From: Streptomyces sclerotialus
GTDB taxonomy: Bacteria; Actinomycetota; Actinomycetes; Streptomycetales; Streptomycetaceae
DNA: 64,000 bases
Direction: 5' to 3'
Assembly: GCA_000719105.1 (NCBI GenBank)
Contig: JODX01000008.1
Span: forward strand, 150,195 to 214,194
Under the pieces are notes generated by a model. It was not told the origin of the DNA, ran no database searches, and worked only from the letters and a program-made list of their open reading frames with translations. Shown in pieces: positions 1 to 11,388 of the stretch (the first letter of the stretch is position 1; each line of letters begins with the position of its first letter). Made by a program: the position numbers and the translations under genes.

Positions 1-896
1 GTCATGATCTTCAAGGTGTAGGGGGCGGACGAGGCGTTGGTGACCGTGAGGCTCCATTCCTCGTTCAGCGACGACGGCATGACGTTCGGGAAGAGCGTGA
101 GGAAGAGCATCGCGACCGCGGCCACGACGGTGAGTCCCGACAGGACGAACGCCCAGCCCTCGCGCCCCGTCTGGGCCACGCCCACCGCGGCGACGAGGGC
201 GGCCACCGCCACGATCAGCGCGGCCAGCGACGCGCCATTGCCCTTGTCCGCCTGCGTCCACAGCAGAAAGACGAGCGCCAGCACGGAGGTCACCAGCCCG
301 ACCCGCAACGCCAGCTTCCGCGCCCGCTCCCGGATCTCCCCCACGGTCTTGAGCCCGACGAACACCGTCCCGTGGAAGGTGAACAGCGACAGCGTCACCA
401 GACCGCCCAGCAGGGAGTACGGGTTGAACAGGTCGACGATGCCGCCGACGTACTCCAGCTCGGAGTCGATCTTCACTCCGCGCACGATGTTGCCGAAGAT
501 CAGACCCCACACGAACGCGGTGATCAGCGAGGTCCAGAAGATCGCGGTCTCCCAGTTGCGCTGCCACCTCTCCTCGGGCCGCTTCACCCGGTACTCGAAG
601 GCGACCCCGCGAACGATGAGGCAGACCAGGATGACCAGCAGCGGCAGGTAGAAGCCGGAGAAGAGCGTGGCGTACCACTCGGGGAAGGCCGCGAAGGTCG
701 CACCACCGGCCGTGACCAGCCACACCTCGTTCCCGTCCCAGACGGGCCCGATCGTGTTGATGAGCACCCGCTTCTCCGGTCGGTTGCGGGCCAGCAGCCT
801 GGTGAGGACACCGACTCCGAAGTCGAAGCCCTCCAGGAAGAAGTAGCCGATCCAGAGGAACGCGATGAGGACGAACCAGACGTCGTGAAGTTCCAT
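1..896 (-). CDS. cydB: Cytochrome bd ubiquinol oxidase subunit II (partial, C-terminus beyond window)
   Basis: Subunit II of the cytochrome bd quinol oxidase, a membrane terminal oxidase used at low oxygen. The ATG is at 896 and the protein opens MELHDVWFVLIAFLWIGYF, the usual CydB start, followed by a Phe/Gly-rich motif (FFLEGFDFGVG). The frame stays open for 298 codons to the window edge, where it reads SAPYTLKIM, typical of the family C-terminal third, so only roughly the last 35-40 residues are missing. The start lies 20 bp after the cydA stop, so the two are co-transcribed leftwards. In Streptomyces a cydCD exporter gene normally follows; it would lie outside this window. Product identity is secure. 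Confidence 0.96.
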   Translation of the reverse strand, partial: MELHDVWFVLIAFLWIGYFFLEGFDFGVGVLTRLLARNRPEKRVLINTIGPVWDGNEVWLVTAGGATFAAFPEWYATLFSGFYLPLLVILVCLIVRGVAFEYRVKRPEERWQRNWETAIFWTSLITAFVWGLIFGNIVRGVKIDSELEYVGGIVDLFNPYSLLGGLVTLSLFTFHGTVFVGLKTVGEIRERARKLALRVGLVTSVLALVFLLWTQADKGNGASLAALIVAVAALVAAVGVAQTGREGWAFVLSGLTVVAAVAMLFLTLFPNVMPSSLNEEWSLTVTNASSAPYTLKIM

Positions 897-916
897 GACT
901 GTGCAGCTCCCTCGGC

Positions 917-2425
917 CTAGTACGAGAAGGCCATCGGCTTGTCGGCGTCACGGAGGTCGCCGCCGATCTTCTTGGGCGGATTGAGGTCGGCCTCGGTGAG
1001 CTCCGGCGGGCCGGCCTTGACGTACTTCACGAGCAGCTTGACCTCGACGACCGCGAGGATCGCGTACAGGGTGGTGAACACGATCATCGAGGTGATGACC
1101 TCACCCTGCGAGACACCGGGGGAGACCGCGGCGCTGGTGCGGAGCACCCCGAAGACGACCCACGGTTGGCGGCCCATCTCGGTGAAGATCCAGCCCCAGG
1201 CGTTGGCGATCAGCGGGAAGCCCATGGTGAGGACCGCGACGCGCCAGAACCACTTGGTCAGCGTCGGTCCGAGCACCTTCCCGGGCAGCAGCGAGAGATG
1301 CGGCACCTCGTCCTCACCCACCCGCAGATGCTGCGCCAGCAGGAACTTCTTGCGCGTCAGCCAGAGGCCGAGCAGCCCGAGACTGAAGGACGCCATGCCG
1401 AAGCCGATCATCCAGCGGAAGCCCCAGTAGGCGACCGGGATGTTGGGGCGGTAGTCCCCGGGTCCGTATTTCTCCTGCATCTCCTTGTTGAGCTCGTTGA
1501 TGCCGGGGACGTACGACTCGAAGTCGTTCTTCGCGAGGAAGGACAGCAGGCCCGGGATCTCGATGGCGACCTTGTTGTGTCCCTCGTCGACGTCACCGAC
1601 GGCGAAGACCGAGAAGGGCGCGGGGCCCTCGCCGTCCCACAGCGCCTCGGCCGCGGCCATCTTCATCGGCTGCTGCTCGTACATGACCTTGCCGAGCGTG
1701 TCGCCGCTGATCGCGGTGAGCAGACCGCCGACGACCACGGTGACCAGGCCGAGCCGCAGGGACGTCTTCATCACCGGGACGTGCTTCTTGCGCATGAGGT
1801 GGAAGGCCGCGATGCCGACCATGAAGGCGCCGCCGGTGAGGAAAGCCGCCGTGAGGCTGTGGAAGACCTGGGTCAGGGCGGTGTCCTGGGTCAGCACCCG
1901 CCAGAAGTCGGTGAGTTCGGCACGCCCCTTCTCCTCGTTGATCCGGTAGCCGACGGGGTGCTGCATCCACGAGTTGGCCGCGAGGATGAAGTACGCCGAC
2001 AGGATCGTGCCGATGGAGACCATCCAGATGCAGGCGAGGTGGATCTTCTGCGGCAACTTGTCCCAGCCGAAGATCCACAGTCCGATGAACGTCGACTCGA
2101 AGAAGAAGGCTATGAGCGCCTCGAAGGCCAGCGGGGCACCGAAGACATCGCCGACGAAGCGTGAGTAGTCCGACCAGTTCATGCCGAACTGGAACTCCTG
2201 CACCAGACCGGTGACGACGCCCATCGCGATGTTGATCAGGAAGAGCTTGCCCCAGAACTTGGTGGCCTTGAGGTACTTCTCCTTGCCGGTGCGGACCCAG
2301 GCGGTCTGCAGACCGGCGGTGAGCGCGGCGAGCGAAATCGTCAGCGGGACGAAGAGGAAGTGGTAGACGGTGGTGATACCGAACTGCCATCGCGCCAGAG
2401 TCTCCGGCGCCAGAGCGATGTCCAC
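917..2425 (-). CDS. cydA: Cytochrome bd ubiquinol oxidase subunit I
   Basis: Subunit I of cytochrome bd (502 residues, full family length); it carries the quinol site and haems b558, b595 and d in the cytoplasmic membrane. The N-terminus has the haem-ligand histidine region (WQFGITTVYHFLF, His22), then a long run of hydrophobic segments. The signature GRQPWVVFGVLRT is at about residues 418-430. The quinol-binding Q-loop is of the short actinobacterial kind. It is the first gene of the cydAB operon; the start is fixed by the ATG at 2425. A perfect Rex operator sits about 80-100 bp upstream, which argues for NADH/NAD-responsive induction under oxygen limitation. Confidence 0.97.
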   Translation of the reverse strand: MDIALAPETLARWQFGITTVYHFLFVPLTISLAALTAGLQTAWVRTGKEKYLKATKFWGKLFLINIAMGVVTGLVQEFQFGMNWSDYSRFVGDVFGAPLAFEALIAFFFESTFIGLWIFGWDKLPQKIHLACIWMVSIGTILSAYFILAANSWMQHPVGYRINEEKGRAELTDFWRVLTQDTALTQVFHSLTAAFLTGGAFMVGIAAFHLMRKKHVPVMKTSLRLGLVTVVVGGLLTAISGDTLGKVMYEQQPMKMAAAEALWDGEGPAPFSVFAVGDVDEGHNKVAIEIPGLLSFLAKNDFESYVPGINELNKEMQEKYGPGDYRPNIPVAYWGFRWMIGFGMASFSLGLLGLWLTRKKFLLAQHLRVGEDEVPHLSLLPGKVLGPTLTKWFWRVAVLTMGFPLIANAWGWIFTEMGRQPWVVFGVLRTSAAVSPGVSQGEVITSMIVFTTLYAILAVVEVKLLVKYVKAGPPELTEADLNPPKKIGGDLRDADKPMAFSY

Positions 2426-2785
2426 GTCTTCTCCTTACATGCCGTGGTCATGGCGGCAGTTTGCCCAGGTTTGTCATACACAGCACAGGACGAACCCGGA
2501 CAGGCTTGTGAACGCGTTCACATTCACAAGCAATTATGACGCACACGTGCGCGATGCCGGGAGGGGGGTCCCCCTTACGTCAACCCCCTGCGCAAGGGCC
2601 TGACGGCCCGGCATCCGTGGGCCGGCCGGCAGACAAGGGAAGGGCGGGACGGAACGGGCCGGCACCTCGGGGTGAAATCCGCCCCAAGATGCCGGCCCGC
2701 CCCGGTGGCCACCGGGCTCAGCAGCCGGTCACGGCTGTCGCCGGTCCGGCGATCGATCGACCGGGCCCCACGACCCGACCGAGGA
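2426..2785. other. Intergenic region between cydA and the aminotransferase gene
   Basis: This 360-bp gap holds the cyd promoter region with the Rex site (2507-2522). It also holds an imperfect GC-rich hairpin at 2658-2696 (outer arms GCCGGCA and TGCCGGC, inner GGGG and CCCC pairing) that may end the leftward aminotransferase transcript. No credible gene is visible in it. Confidence 0.6.
2507..2522. promoter_or_regulatory. Rex operator upstream of cydA
   Basis: TGTGAACGCGTTCACA matches the Streptomyces Rex operator consensus TGTGAAC-N3-TTCACA at every fixed position. It is followed at once by a further half-site-like TTCACAA (2523-2529). Rex is the redox repressor that binds when the NADH/NAD ratio is low and controls cydABCD in S. 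coelicolor. The position 82 bp upstream of the cydA start fits operator function. Confidence 0.9.
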
Positions 2786-3865
2786 TCATCCGGCCTTGCT
2801 GAACACCTCCGCGACCTTCAGCAAGATGTCGTTGGCTTCGCTCTCCCCGACCGTCACACGCACACCCTCACCGGGGAAGGGCCGTACGACGACGCCGTGC
2901 TCCTCGCACGCGGCCGCGAAATCGGCCGTACGCTCCCCCAGCCTCAACCACACGAAGTTCGCCTGGGTCTCGGGCACCGTCCAGCCCTGGGCCTGCAGAC
3001 CCTCCACGACCCGCGTGCGCTCGCACACCAGCGAGCCGACCCGGCCCAGCAGCTCGTCCTCCGCACGCAGGGAGGCGATCGCCGCCTCCTGCGCGAGCTG
3101 GCTCACCCCGAACGGCACCGCCGTCTTGCGCAGGGCCGCCGCCACCGGCTCATGGGCGATCGCGAAGCCCACGCGGAGCCCGGCGAGACCGTACGCCTTG
3201 GAGAAGGTCCGCAGCACGCAGACGTTCGGCCGCTCGCGGTAGAGCTCGACGCCGTCGGGGACCTCCGTGTCACGGATGAACTCGCGGTACGCCTCGTCCA
3301 GCACCACCAGCACGTCGCCCGGCACCCGGTCGAGGAAACGCTCCAGCTCTGCCCGGCGCACCACCGTCCCCGTCGGGTTGTTGGGATTGCAGACGAAGAT
3401 CAGCCGCGTCCGGTCGGTGATGGCGTCCGCCATCGCGTCCAGGTCGTGCACGTCGCCCGGCGTCAGCGGTACCTGCACGGGCGTGGCCCCGCTGATCCGC
3501 GTGATGATGGGGTACGCCTCGAAGGACCGCCAGGCGTAGATCACCTCGTCACCCGGTCCGGAGGTCACCTGGAGCAGCTGCTGGGCGACTCCGACCGAGC
3601 CGGTGCCGGTGGCCAGGTGGGAGAGCGGCACCCCGAAGCGTTCGGACAGCTCGTTCATCAGGCCCGCGCACGCCATGTCCGGGTACCGGTTGAAGGACGT
3701 GGCCGCCGCAGTCACGCTCTCCAGCACACCGGGCAGCGGCGGATAGGGGTTTTCGTTGGAGGACAGCTTGTACGCCGTGGGGCCGTCCACCGCGGCGGGC
3801 CTGCCGGGCTTGTAGGTGGGAATACCCTCCAGCTCGGCTCGCAGCTTGGGGCTCGTCTCGCTCAC
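2786..3865 (-). CDS. HisC-type PLP aminotransferase (histidinol-phosphate/aromatic)
   Basis: Fold-type I PLP-dependent aminotransferase of the histidinol-phosphate/aromatic amino acid subfamily (359 residues, full length). Visible motifs are SSNENPYPP (35-43), NPNNPTG (160-166), DEAYREF (190-196) and the PLP-lysine segment [14 protein letters not shown] with Lys223, followed by the substrate-carboxylate arginine region. It is not next to other his genes, so it is more likely the stand-alone HisC paralogue annotated in actinomycetes as putative phenylalanine (aromatic) aminotransferase than the dedicated histidine enzyme. It is transcribed alone on the minus strand, divergently from the LacI-family gene. 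Confidence 0.88.
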   Translation of the reverse strand: MSETSPKLRAELEGIPTYKPGRPAAVDGPTAYKLSSNENPYPPLPGVLESVTAAATSFNRYPDMACAGLMNELSERFGVPLSHLATGTGSVGVAQQLLQVTSGPGDEVIYAWRSFEAYPIITRISGATPVQVPLTPGDVHDLDAMADAITDRTRLIFVCNPNNPTGTVVRRAELERFLDRVPGDVLVVLDEAYREFIRDTEVPDGVELYRERPNVCVLRTFSKAYGLAGLRVGFAIAHEPVAAALRKTAVPFGVSQLAQEAAIASLRAEDELLGRVGSLVCERTRVVEGLQAQGWTVPETQANFVWLRLGERTADFAAACEEHGVVVRPFPGEGVRVTVGESEANDILLKVAEVFSKAG

Positions 3866-4280
3866 CGCAGTCCTCCTCGTCGACGCTCAATGATCCTCAC
3901 TTTATGAGGATTCGGCCTCCCTGCGAATGGCCCGGGGACAACCTCGCGACCGCCGCGGCCACGTCCCCGCACGGCACACCCGCCCCAAAGGCATCATGGG
4001 ACGAAGGCGTACGAAACAGGGGGCGCGCCACACATGACGGCATGCGCCGGTGGCTCACGCCGTGGCGCGCATCCCCCGTGAAGGTGAGTTGAGACCGCTT
4101 CGCAACGCGAGGCAGTTGGCAGGTCTATGGGGCTCGACACGGCACGTAGCGACTTTGGATCGTTTAAGTCTCGTCACTTCCCAGGCATTCGACGGCTCCC
4201 GACCTTGCAGAAACGTGCCTGTCAACGTGGGCATATGCGTCCGCACTACCCCACCGCATGAGCCCTACTATCGGCTCGCC
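3866..4280. other. Divergent intergenic region, aminotransferase / LacI-type regulator
   Basis: This 415-bp gap between divergent genes contains one clear short inverted repeat close to the aminotransferase start: ATCCTCA (3893-3899), CTTTA, TGAGGAT (3905-3911), a possible operator or promoter-proximal hairpin. The rest is unremarkable. Rightward reading frames extend through it, but they lack a ribosome-binding site and family-like sequence, so no gene is called. Confidence 0.5.
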
Positions 4281-5393
4281 ATGACAGCAGCAGGGAAGCA
4301 CCAGGTGAGCCGGGCGGACACATCCCGCCGAGGCAGTCGGCCGGGCCGGGCGGGCATCAGAGACGTGGCCGCCGCCGCCGGTGTCTCCATCACGACCGTC
4401 TCCGATGCCCTCAACGGCAAGGGCCGGCTGCCGGACGCCACCCGACGCCACGTCCGAGAGGTCGCCGACCGGCTGGGCTACCGCCCGTCGGCAGCGGCCC
4501 GAACTCTTCGTACCGGGAAGTCGGGGCTGATCGGCCTCACCGTGACCACGTACGGGGATGAACCTTTCACCTTCACCGAGTTCGCGTACTTCGCGGAAAT
4601 GGCGCGGGCCGCCACCTCGGCCGCGCTCGCCCGGGGCTACGCCCTGGTCATCCTTCCCGCGACCTCGCGCCACGACGTCTGGTCGAACGTCGCTCTGGAC
4701 GGCACCGTCGTCATCGACCCCTCCGACCACGACCCGGTGGTCAGCGAGCTGGTCCGCCAGGGACTGCCGGTCGTCTCCGACGGCCGCCCGGCCGGCACGC
4801 TCCCGGTGACCGCCTGGGTCGACAACGACCACGAGGCCGCCGTCCTCGGCATCCTCGATCATCTGGCCGCCGCCGGCGCCCGCCGGATCGGCCTGCTGAC
4901 GGGGACCACGACGGACACGTACACCCACCTGTCCACCACCGCGTACCTGCGCTGGTGCGAGCGGATCGGCCAGGACCCGGTGTACGAGGCCTATCCGGCA
5001 CACGACCCCTGCGCCGGTGCCGTGGCCGCCGACCGGCTCCTGGCCCGGCCCGACCGTCCCGACGCGGTCTACGGGCTGTTCGATCCCAACGGCACCGATC
5101 TGCTCGCCGCGGCCCGGCGGTACGGGCTGCGCGTACCGGAGGACCTCCTGCTGGTCTGCTGCAGCGAGTCCACCGTGTACGCCAACACCGAGCCACCCAT
5201 CACCACGCTCTCCCTCAAGCCGCGCCGGATCGGCACGGCGGTGGTCCAGCTCCTCATCGACGCCATCGAGGGGGTCGACACGGAGCTGCCCGTCGAGCAG
5301 GTGATACCGACCGAGCTGATCGTGCGGACCTCCTCCGAGCGCCGGCCGCCCCGTACGACGGTCAGTCCTCCGCGGTCACCCGAAGGGGACTGA
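4281..5393 (+). CDS. LacI/GalR-family transcriptional regulator
   Basis: DNA-binding regulator of the LacI/GalR family (370 residues from the ATG at 4281). The N-terminal helix-turn-helix and hinge region is at about residues 26-75 (GIRDVAAAAGVSITTVSDALNGKGRLPDATR, split here only for description, and LGYRPSAAARTLRTGKSG). A periplasmic-binding-protein-like sensor domain follows to the end. The frame is open further upstream, but the residues before 4281 do not resemble the family, so 4281 is preferred although its Shine-Dalgarno is weak. No sugar operon adjoins it, so the ligand cannot be inferred. A 13-bp-stem terminator lies just downstream. Confidence 0.87.
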   Translation: MTAAGKHQVSRADTSRRGSRPGRAGIRDVAAAAGVSITTVSDALNGKGRLPDATRRHVREVADRLGYRPSAAARTLRTGKSGLIGLTVTTYGDEPFTFTEFAYFAEMARAATSAALARGYALVILPATSRHDVWSNVALDGTVVIDPSDHDPVVSELVRQGLPVVSDGRPAGTLPVTAWVDNDHEAAVLGILDHLAAAGARRIGLLTGTTTDTYTHLSTTAYLRWCERIGQDPVYEAYPAHDPCAGAVAADRLLARPDRPDAVYGLFDPNGTDLLAAARRYGLRVPEDLLLVCCSESTVYANTEPPITTLSLKPRRIGTAVVQLLIDAIEGVDTELPVEQVIPTELIVRTSSERRPPRTTVSPPRSPEGD

Positions 5394-5433
5394 ACGGGGG
5401 ATTCCGCAGAGCCCCCTTCGTGCATCCGACGAT

Positions 5434-5462
5434 GAATTGGGCGGAGCAGCTCCGCCCAATTC
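5434..5462 (+). terminator. Hairpin terminator after LacI-type gene
   Basis: Perfect 13-bp stem, GAATTGGGCGGAG (5434-5446) and its complement (5450-5462), with the 3-nt loop CAG, 41 bp after the stop codon. There is no long T-tract, as is common in Streptomyces. Confidence 0.75.
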
Positions 5463-5633
5463 GGGAGAAAACCGCGGTGAACAGCGGCCCTGCGCCATTT
5501 CACCACCCCTGGGTCATCACATGGCGCGATCCGCATTCCTATGATGGGCGCACGACACCGCGGGCCGCTGCGACCAGGCAGTCCGAAGCGGTGCAGATGC
5601 GGCGCGATGGTGGCGATGGTGGTGGAGGGGTCG

Positions 5634-6713
5634 ATGACTCAGGGGGCCGGTCAGGGACCCGAGGTGCGGACGCCGGCGGTGCGCGACTTCCGCGTACCCG
5701 CGTACATCCACGAGGCCGCACCGTACGCCCACAGCACGCACCCCGGTGAGGTCGCCAGACCGTTCGACGAGACCCAGGGCTACCCGGAGGGCTACACGCC
5801 CACCGAGCGCGATCTCCCCGTGATCAACCGGACGGACACGGTGCTGGTGTCCGTGGACCCCGAGGCCGTGGCGGCCAGGCAGCCCGCCACCGGCCCGGGG
5901 CCGCTGTACGTGGTCGGCGACGTGCACGGCTACCTCGACCAGCTGGTGGCCGCACTCCAGGAGAAGGGCCTCATCGACGCCGCGGGCAACTGGTCGGCGG
6001 GCACCGCGCGGCTGTGGTTCCTGGGCGACTTCACCGACCGCGGGCCGGACGGCATCGGAGTCATCGACCTGGTGATGCGGCTGTCCGCCGAAGCCGCGGC
6101 GGCCGGCGGGTACTGCAAGGCGCTCATGGGCAACCACGAGCTGCTGCTGCTCGGCGCCAAACGCTTCGGGGACACGCCCGTCAACTCGGGCGCGGGCACC
6201 GCGACCTTCCAGGCGGCCTGGCTGCTCAACGGTGGTCAGAAGACCGACATGGAGCGCCTGGAGGACCACCATCTGCAGTGGATGGCCCGGCTCGACGCCA
6301 TGGAGCAGGTCGACGGTCATCTGCTGGTGCACTCCGACACGACCGCCTACCTCGACTACGGCGACTCCATCGAGGCCGTCAACGACACCGTCCGCGAGAC
6401 CCTCACGCGCAACGACGCCGACGAGTGCTGGGACCTCTTCCGCAAGTTCACCAAGCGCTTCTCCTTCCGCGACGAGGGCGGTGCCGACGCCGTGCGCTCC
6501 CTGCTGGAGGTGTACGGCGGTGCGCGCATCGTCCACGGCCACAGCCCGATTCCCTATCTCCTGGGCGAGGTCGGCTCGGAGGAGGGCGAAAACGGTTCCG
6601 GCCCGGTGGTCGAGGGACCGCACATCTATGCGGACGGTCTGGCCATCGCCATGGACGGCGGAGTGACCATGGCCGGAAAGCTGCTGGTCCAGCAGCTTCC
6701 CCTCGCTGTCTGA
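5634..6713 (+). CDS. Calcineurin-like metallophosphoesterase
   Basis: Metal-dependent phosphoesterase of the calcineurin/PPP-like superfamily (359 residues). The dinuclear-metal motifs appear in order: GDVHG (95-99), GDFTDRGPD (131-139), GNHE (166-169), then LVHSD and VHGHSP further on. This set resembles bacterial Ser/Thr-type or ApaH-like phosphatases. The start at 5634 is chosen because GGAGGGG lies 5-7 bp upstream; an open frame 31 codons longer looks non-native. The substrate is unknown. The next gene downstream is a small membrane protein after a 200-bp gap. The family assignment is firm and the physiological role is not. Confidence 0.85.
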   Translation: MTQGAGQGPEVRTPAVRDFRVPAYIHEAAPYAHSTHPGEVARPFDETQGYPEGYTPTERDLPVINRTDTVLVSVDPEAVAARQPATGPGPLYVVGDVHGYLDQLVAALQEKGLIDAAGNWSAGTARLWFLGDFTDRGPDGIGVIDLVMRLSAEAAAAGGYCKALMGNHELLLLGAKRFGDTPVNSGAGTATFQAAWLLNGGQKTDMERLEDHHLQWMARLDAMEQVDGHLLVHSDTTAYLDYGDSIEAVNDTVRETLTRNDADECWDLFRKFTKRFSFRDEGGADAVRSLLEVYGGARIVHGHSPIPYLLGEVGSEEGENGSGPVVEGPHIYADGLAIAMDGGVTMAGKLLVQQLPLAV

Positions 6714-6913
6714 CGCTCCTGCGGACGGCGCATCCTCCTCCGGGGTGCGCCGGGCAACTGCCCCGGGCCTATTCCAATTTCCGTAAATCCCCTGTCACCG
6801 CCCGCCACCGTCGCTCTACCATCGGGTTATCCGTAGCAGGCTCCCCTCCGTTTCTGCCCGACGGCTCGTCAGCATGCCGAGTCGCAAGCCCTACGGAGCA
6901 TCGGGGGATGCAC

Positions 6914-7780
6914 ATGAACAGCGTTCCGCAGCACCTGCTGAGCGAGGATCGCCAGGAGTACGAGCGGATCCTCAGCGAGGCGCTGCGCTCCGCACCACAC
7001 CGTCCGGAACTCGCCGCTGTCGGCCAGCGACTCAACCCGGAACAGCTGCGCACGATGGCGCTCAACGCCACCGCCCTCATCACGGCCGCCGCGACGGCCG
7101 AATACCACCACTACGTCGAGGTCCGTGAGGAACTGCGTCGGCCGACGCCGTCCACCCCGCCACCGTCCGGGGAGGGCACCTCGGGATCGGCGGAGCCGGG
7201 CGGCACCGCGGTGGGGCTCGCGACCACCATGGGAGAGGTCACGGAGACGGCCGGGGCGGGCGCGGGTGCCGTCGTCGCCGTACTCGCTCCTGTCCTCGCC
7301 GGAACCGCCGCGGCGATCTTCCTGCTCGTGGGATACGTCCTCAGGATGCTGTCCCCCGAGCCGGGCATCGCACAGACCCTGCTCACCACGGGGTGGGTGT
7401 TCGGCGCGATCACCGCGGCCGCGATCCTGGTGGCAGCGGTCGGCCTCCTGGTCGCCGCCCTGCGCAACGGCGCCGTCTCCCCGGACGCCGGGCGGAGCGC
7501 TCTGCTCAAGGAGGTGGAGCGGGCCAGGGAGGCCTGGCTCGAAGCTCTCCTGGAGCGCGGCATCATGCCCTTCCTCCGCGAGGCGCTCGCGGACCCGGGT
7601 CCGGCCGCCGTAGGTCACTCGGTCTCCTCACCCCCGCAGGGCCGCATGCCGCAGCTCGGGTACCACCGCCCGGGCTTCAGCAGCCCGGAGGGTGGCCCCG
7701 CCGCGGGTTCGCGCCCCAGCTTCAGCAGTCCGGACTTCACCAGCCCGGACTTCGGTGGGCCTGAGCACCAGCCGGAGTGA
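6914..7780 (+). CDS. Two-TM membrane protein of unknown function
   Basis: Predicted 288-residue membrane protein. Residues 1-75 are an acidic helical N-terminal region with several basic and acidic pairs, 75-110 a Pro/Ser/Gly linker, about 118-145 and 160-184 two strongly hydrophobic segments (rich in Ala, Val, Gly, Leu), and the C-terminus is a Ser/Pro/Phe/Gly-rich tail with imperfect repeats of FSSP/FTSPDF type. ATG 6914 is preferred over ATG 6908 because GGGGG lies 6 bp upstream of it. I do not recognise the family. It is probably a Streptomyces-restricted envelope protein. Confidence 0.7.
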   Translation: MNSVPQHLLSEDRQEYERILSEALRSAPHRPELAAVGQRLNPEQLRTMALNATALITAAATAEYHHYVEVREELRRPTPSTPPPSGEGTSGSAEPGGTAVGLATTMGEVTETAGAGAGAVVAVLAPVLAGTAAAIFLLVGYVLRMLSPEPGIAQTLLTTGWVFGAITAAAILVAAVGLLVAALRNGAVSPDAGRSALLKEVERAREAWLEALLERGIMPFLREALADPGPAAVGHSVSSPPQGRMPQLGYHRPGFSSPEGGPAAGSRPSFSSPDFTSPDFGGPEHQPE

Positions 7781-7916
7781 CACGCCGGAAAGGGGCCGCC
7801 GCATGCCGGAGCCGCTCCGGCGCCCGGCGGCCGCCCACGGCCCCACTCCGGCCCCTCAGCGGTCGCTCACGAAGGCCACCGAGCCGCCCGGTCCGGAACC
7901 CGGCCGCGAACCCGGT

Positions 7917-9886
<1,970 letters not shown>

Positions 9887-9963
9887 GCAAAGGTGACTCC
9901 ACGCTAGCGGTATATGTGGCGCGGTGAACAGTGGGCCCCTGCCGTTCTTGCGATGATCGGTCG

Positions 9964-11325
9964 GTGACGACGATGCATCAGCCCCCGTTCCCACCGCCGG
10001 AGCCCCCGCACGGACAGGGCCCCGCGGACAGCCACGGGCACTCCCACAGTCACGTCCACGGCCCGGCCGCACCCGTCTCCCGGCACCTGCGCAAGGTGAT
10101 CGCCGCGGTGCTGATCCCCTTCGCCACCGCTGTCGTGGTGGGCCTCGTCGTTCTCTGGCCCGGTGGCGCGCCCCCGCACGAGCGCACCGGCGTGGGTTTC
10201 GACCGGCAGACCGAGCAGGCGACGGTCACCAAGGTCGTGGAGGTGGACTGTCAGGCGGTGAACGCCTCGGGTACTCCCCCGACCGGCGACACATCGACCG
10301 CCGAGGGCTCCTCCGCACAGCAGCAGGCGACCGGCGACTGCAAGAAAGCGACCGTCCGGGTCGACACCGGCGATAACAAGGGCCGTACCTTCACGGAGAT
10401 CGTCCAGCCGGACCAGTCACGCCAGCTCAGCCAGGGCCAGAAGGTCGTGGTGGCCTATGAGCCGTCCGCGCCCGAGGACCTGCAGTACTCGGTCGCCGAT
10501 GTGAACCGGAAGTTGCCGCTGGCGCTGCTGGCCGGCATCTTCGCCGTGGCGGTCGTGGTGGTGGGCCGGATGCGCGGTCTCATGGCGCTGATCGCGCTGG
10601 CCGTGAGCTTCCTCGTGCTGACCTTCTTCATCCTGCCGGCCATTCTTCAGGGGTCCAACCCGCTGGTCGTGGCGGTCATCGGGGCGAGCGCCATCATGCT
10701 GATCGCGCTCTACATGTGCCACGGCCTCTCGGCCCGTACCTCGGTGGCCGCGCTCGGCACACTGATCTCACTGCTGCTGATCGGAGTGCTGGGTTCGCTG
10801 TTCATCGGCTGGGCCGAGCTGACCGGCAACACCGACGACAACACCGGTCTGATCCACGGGCTCTACCCGTCGATCGACATGAGTGGCCTGCTGCTCGCGG
10901 GCGTCATCATCGGATCGCTCGGTGTGCTTGACGATGTGACGGTGACACAGACGTCCGCCGTCTGGGAGCTGCACGCGGCCAATCCGTCGATGGGCTGGCG
11001 CGGGCTGTACCGCGCCGCCATCCGTATCGGCCGGGACCACATCGCGTCGGTCGTCAACACCCTCGTCCTCGCCTATGCGGGCGCCGCCCTGCCACTGTTG
11101 CTGCTCTTCTCGATCGCGCAGAGCAGCGTCGGCACGGTCGCCAACAGCGAGCTGGTGGCCGAGGAGATCGTCCGTACCCTGGTCGGCTCGATCGGTCTGG
11201 TGGCCTCGGTCCCGGTGACCACAGCGCTGGCCGCGCTGGTGGTCTCGGCCGACCGGCCCGGTGACCGCGCGGCGGACGCCGCGGCGCCGGCCCGGGGAGG
11301 AAGGGGGCGCCGCCGCAAGCGCTGA
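9964..11325 (+). CDS. YibE/F-family membrane protein
   Basis: Polytopic membrane protein of the YibE/YibF family, 453 residues from GTG 9964 (ATG 9973 is equally possible; neither has a strong ribosome-binding site). It has a His/Pro-rich cytoplasmic N-terminus (HGHSHSHVHG), TM1 at about 45-65, and an extracytoplasmic domain with paired cysteines (VDCQAVN, GDCKKA). Seven or eight further TM segments follow, with the family signature GVLDDVTVTQTSAVWEL. The C-terminus is basic. The biochemical function is unproven. The His-rich tail suggests metal binding. It is divergent from thiC and convergent with ssgA. Confidence 0.85.
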   Translation: MTTMHQPPFPPPEPPHGQGPADSHGHSHSHVHGPAAPVSRHLRKVIAAVLIPFATAVVVGLVVLWPGGAPPHERTGVGFDRQTEQATVTKVVEVDCQAVNASGTPPTGDTSTAEGSSAQQQATGDCKKATVRVDTGDNKGRTFTEIVQPDQSRQLSQGQKVVVAYEPSAPEDLQYSVADVNRKLPLALLAGIFAVAVVVVGRMRGLMALIALAVSFLVLTFFILPAILQGSNPLVVAVIGASAIMLIALYMCHGLSARTSVAALGTLISLLLIGVLGSLFIGWAELTGNTDDNTGLIHGLYPSIDMSGLLLAGVIIGSLGVLDDVTVTQTSAVWELHAANPSMGWRGLYRAAIRIGRDHIASVVNTLVLAYAGAALPLLLLFSIAQSSVGTVANSELVAEEIVRTLVGSIGLVASVPVTTALAALVVSADRPGDRAADAAAPARGGRGRRRKR

Positions 11326-11388
11326 TCCTCGGCGGGTCCTTCGGCACGCGCGCAGAAGCGTTACGGCACAAGCACTTTCGCCGAGGGG

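Noticed and set aside
2672..3907. 411-aa open frame on the + strand over the aminotransferase gene
   Set aside because: Antisense shadow of a well-supported PLP enzyme; composition (Arg/His/Gly-rich) and lack of motifs are typical of high-GC antisense frames.
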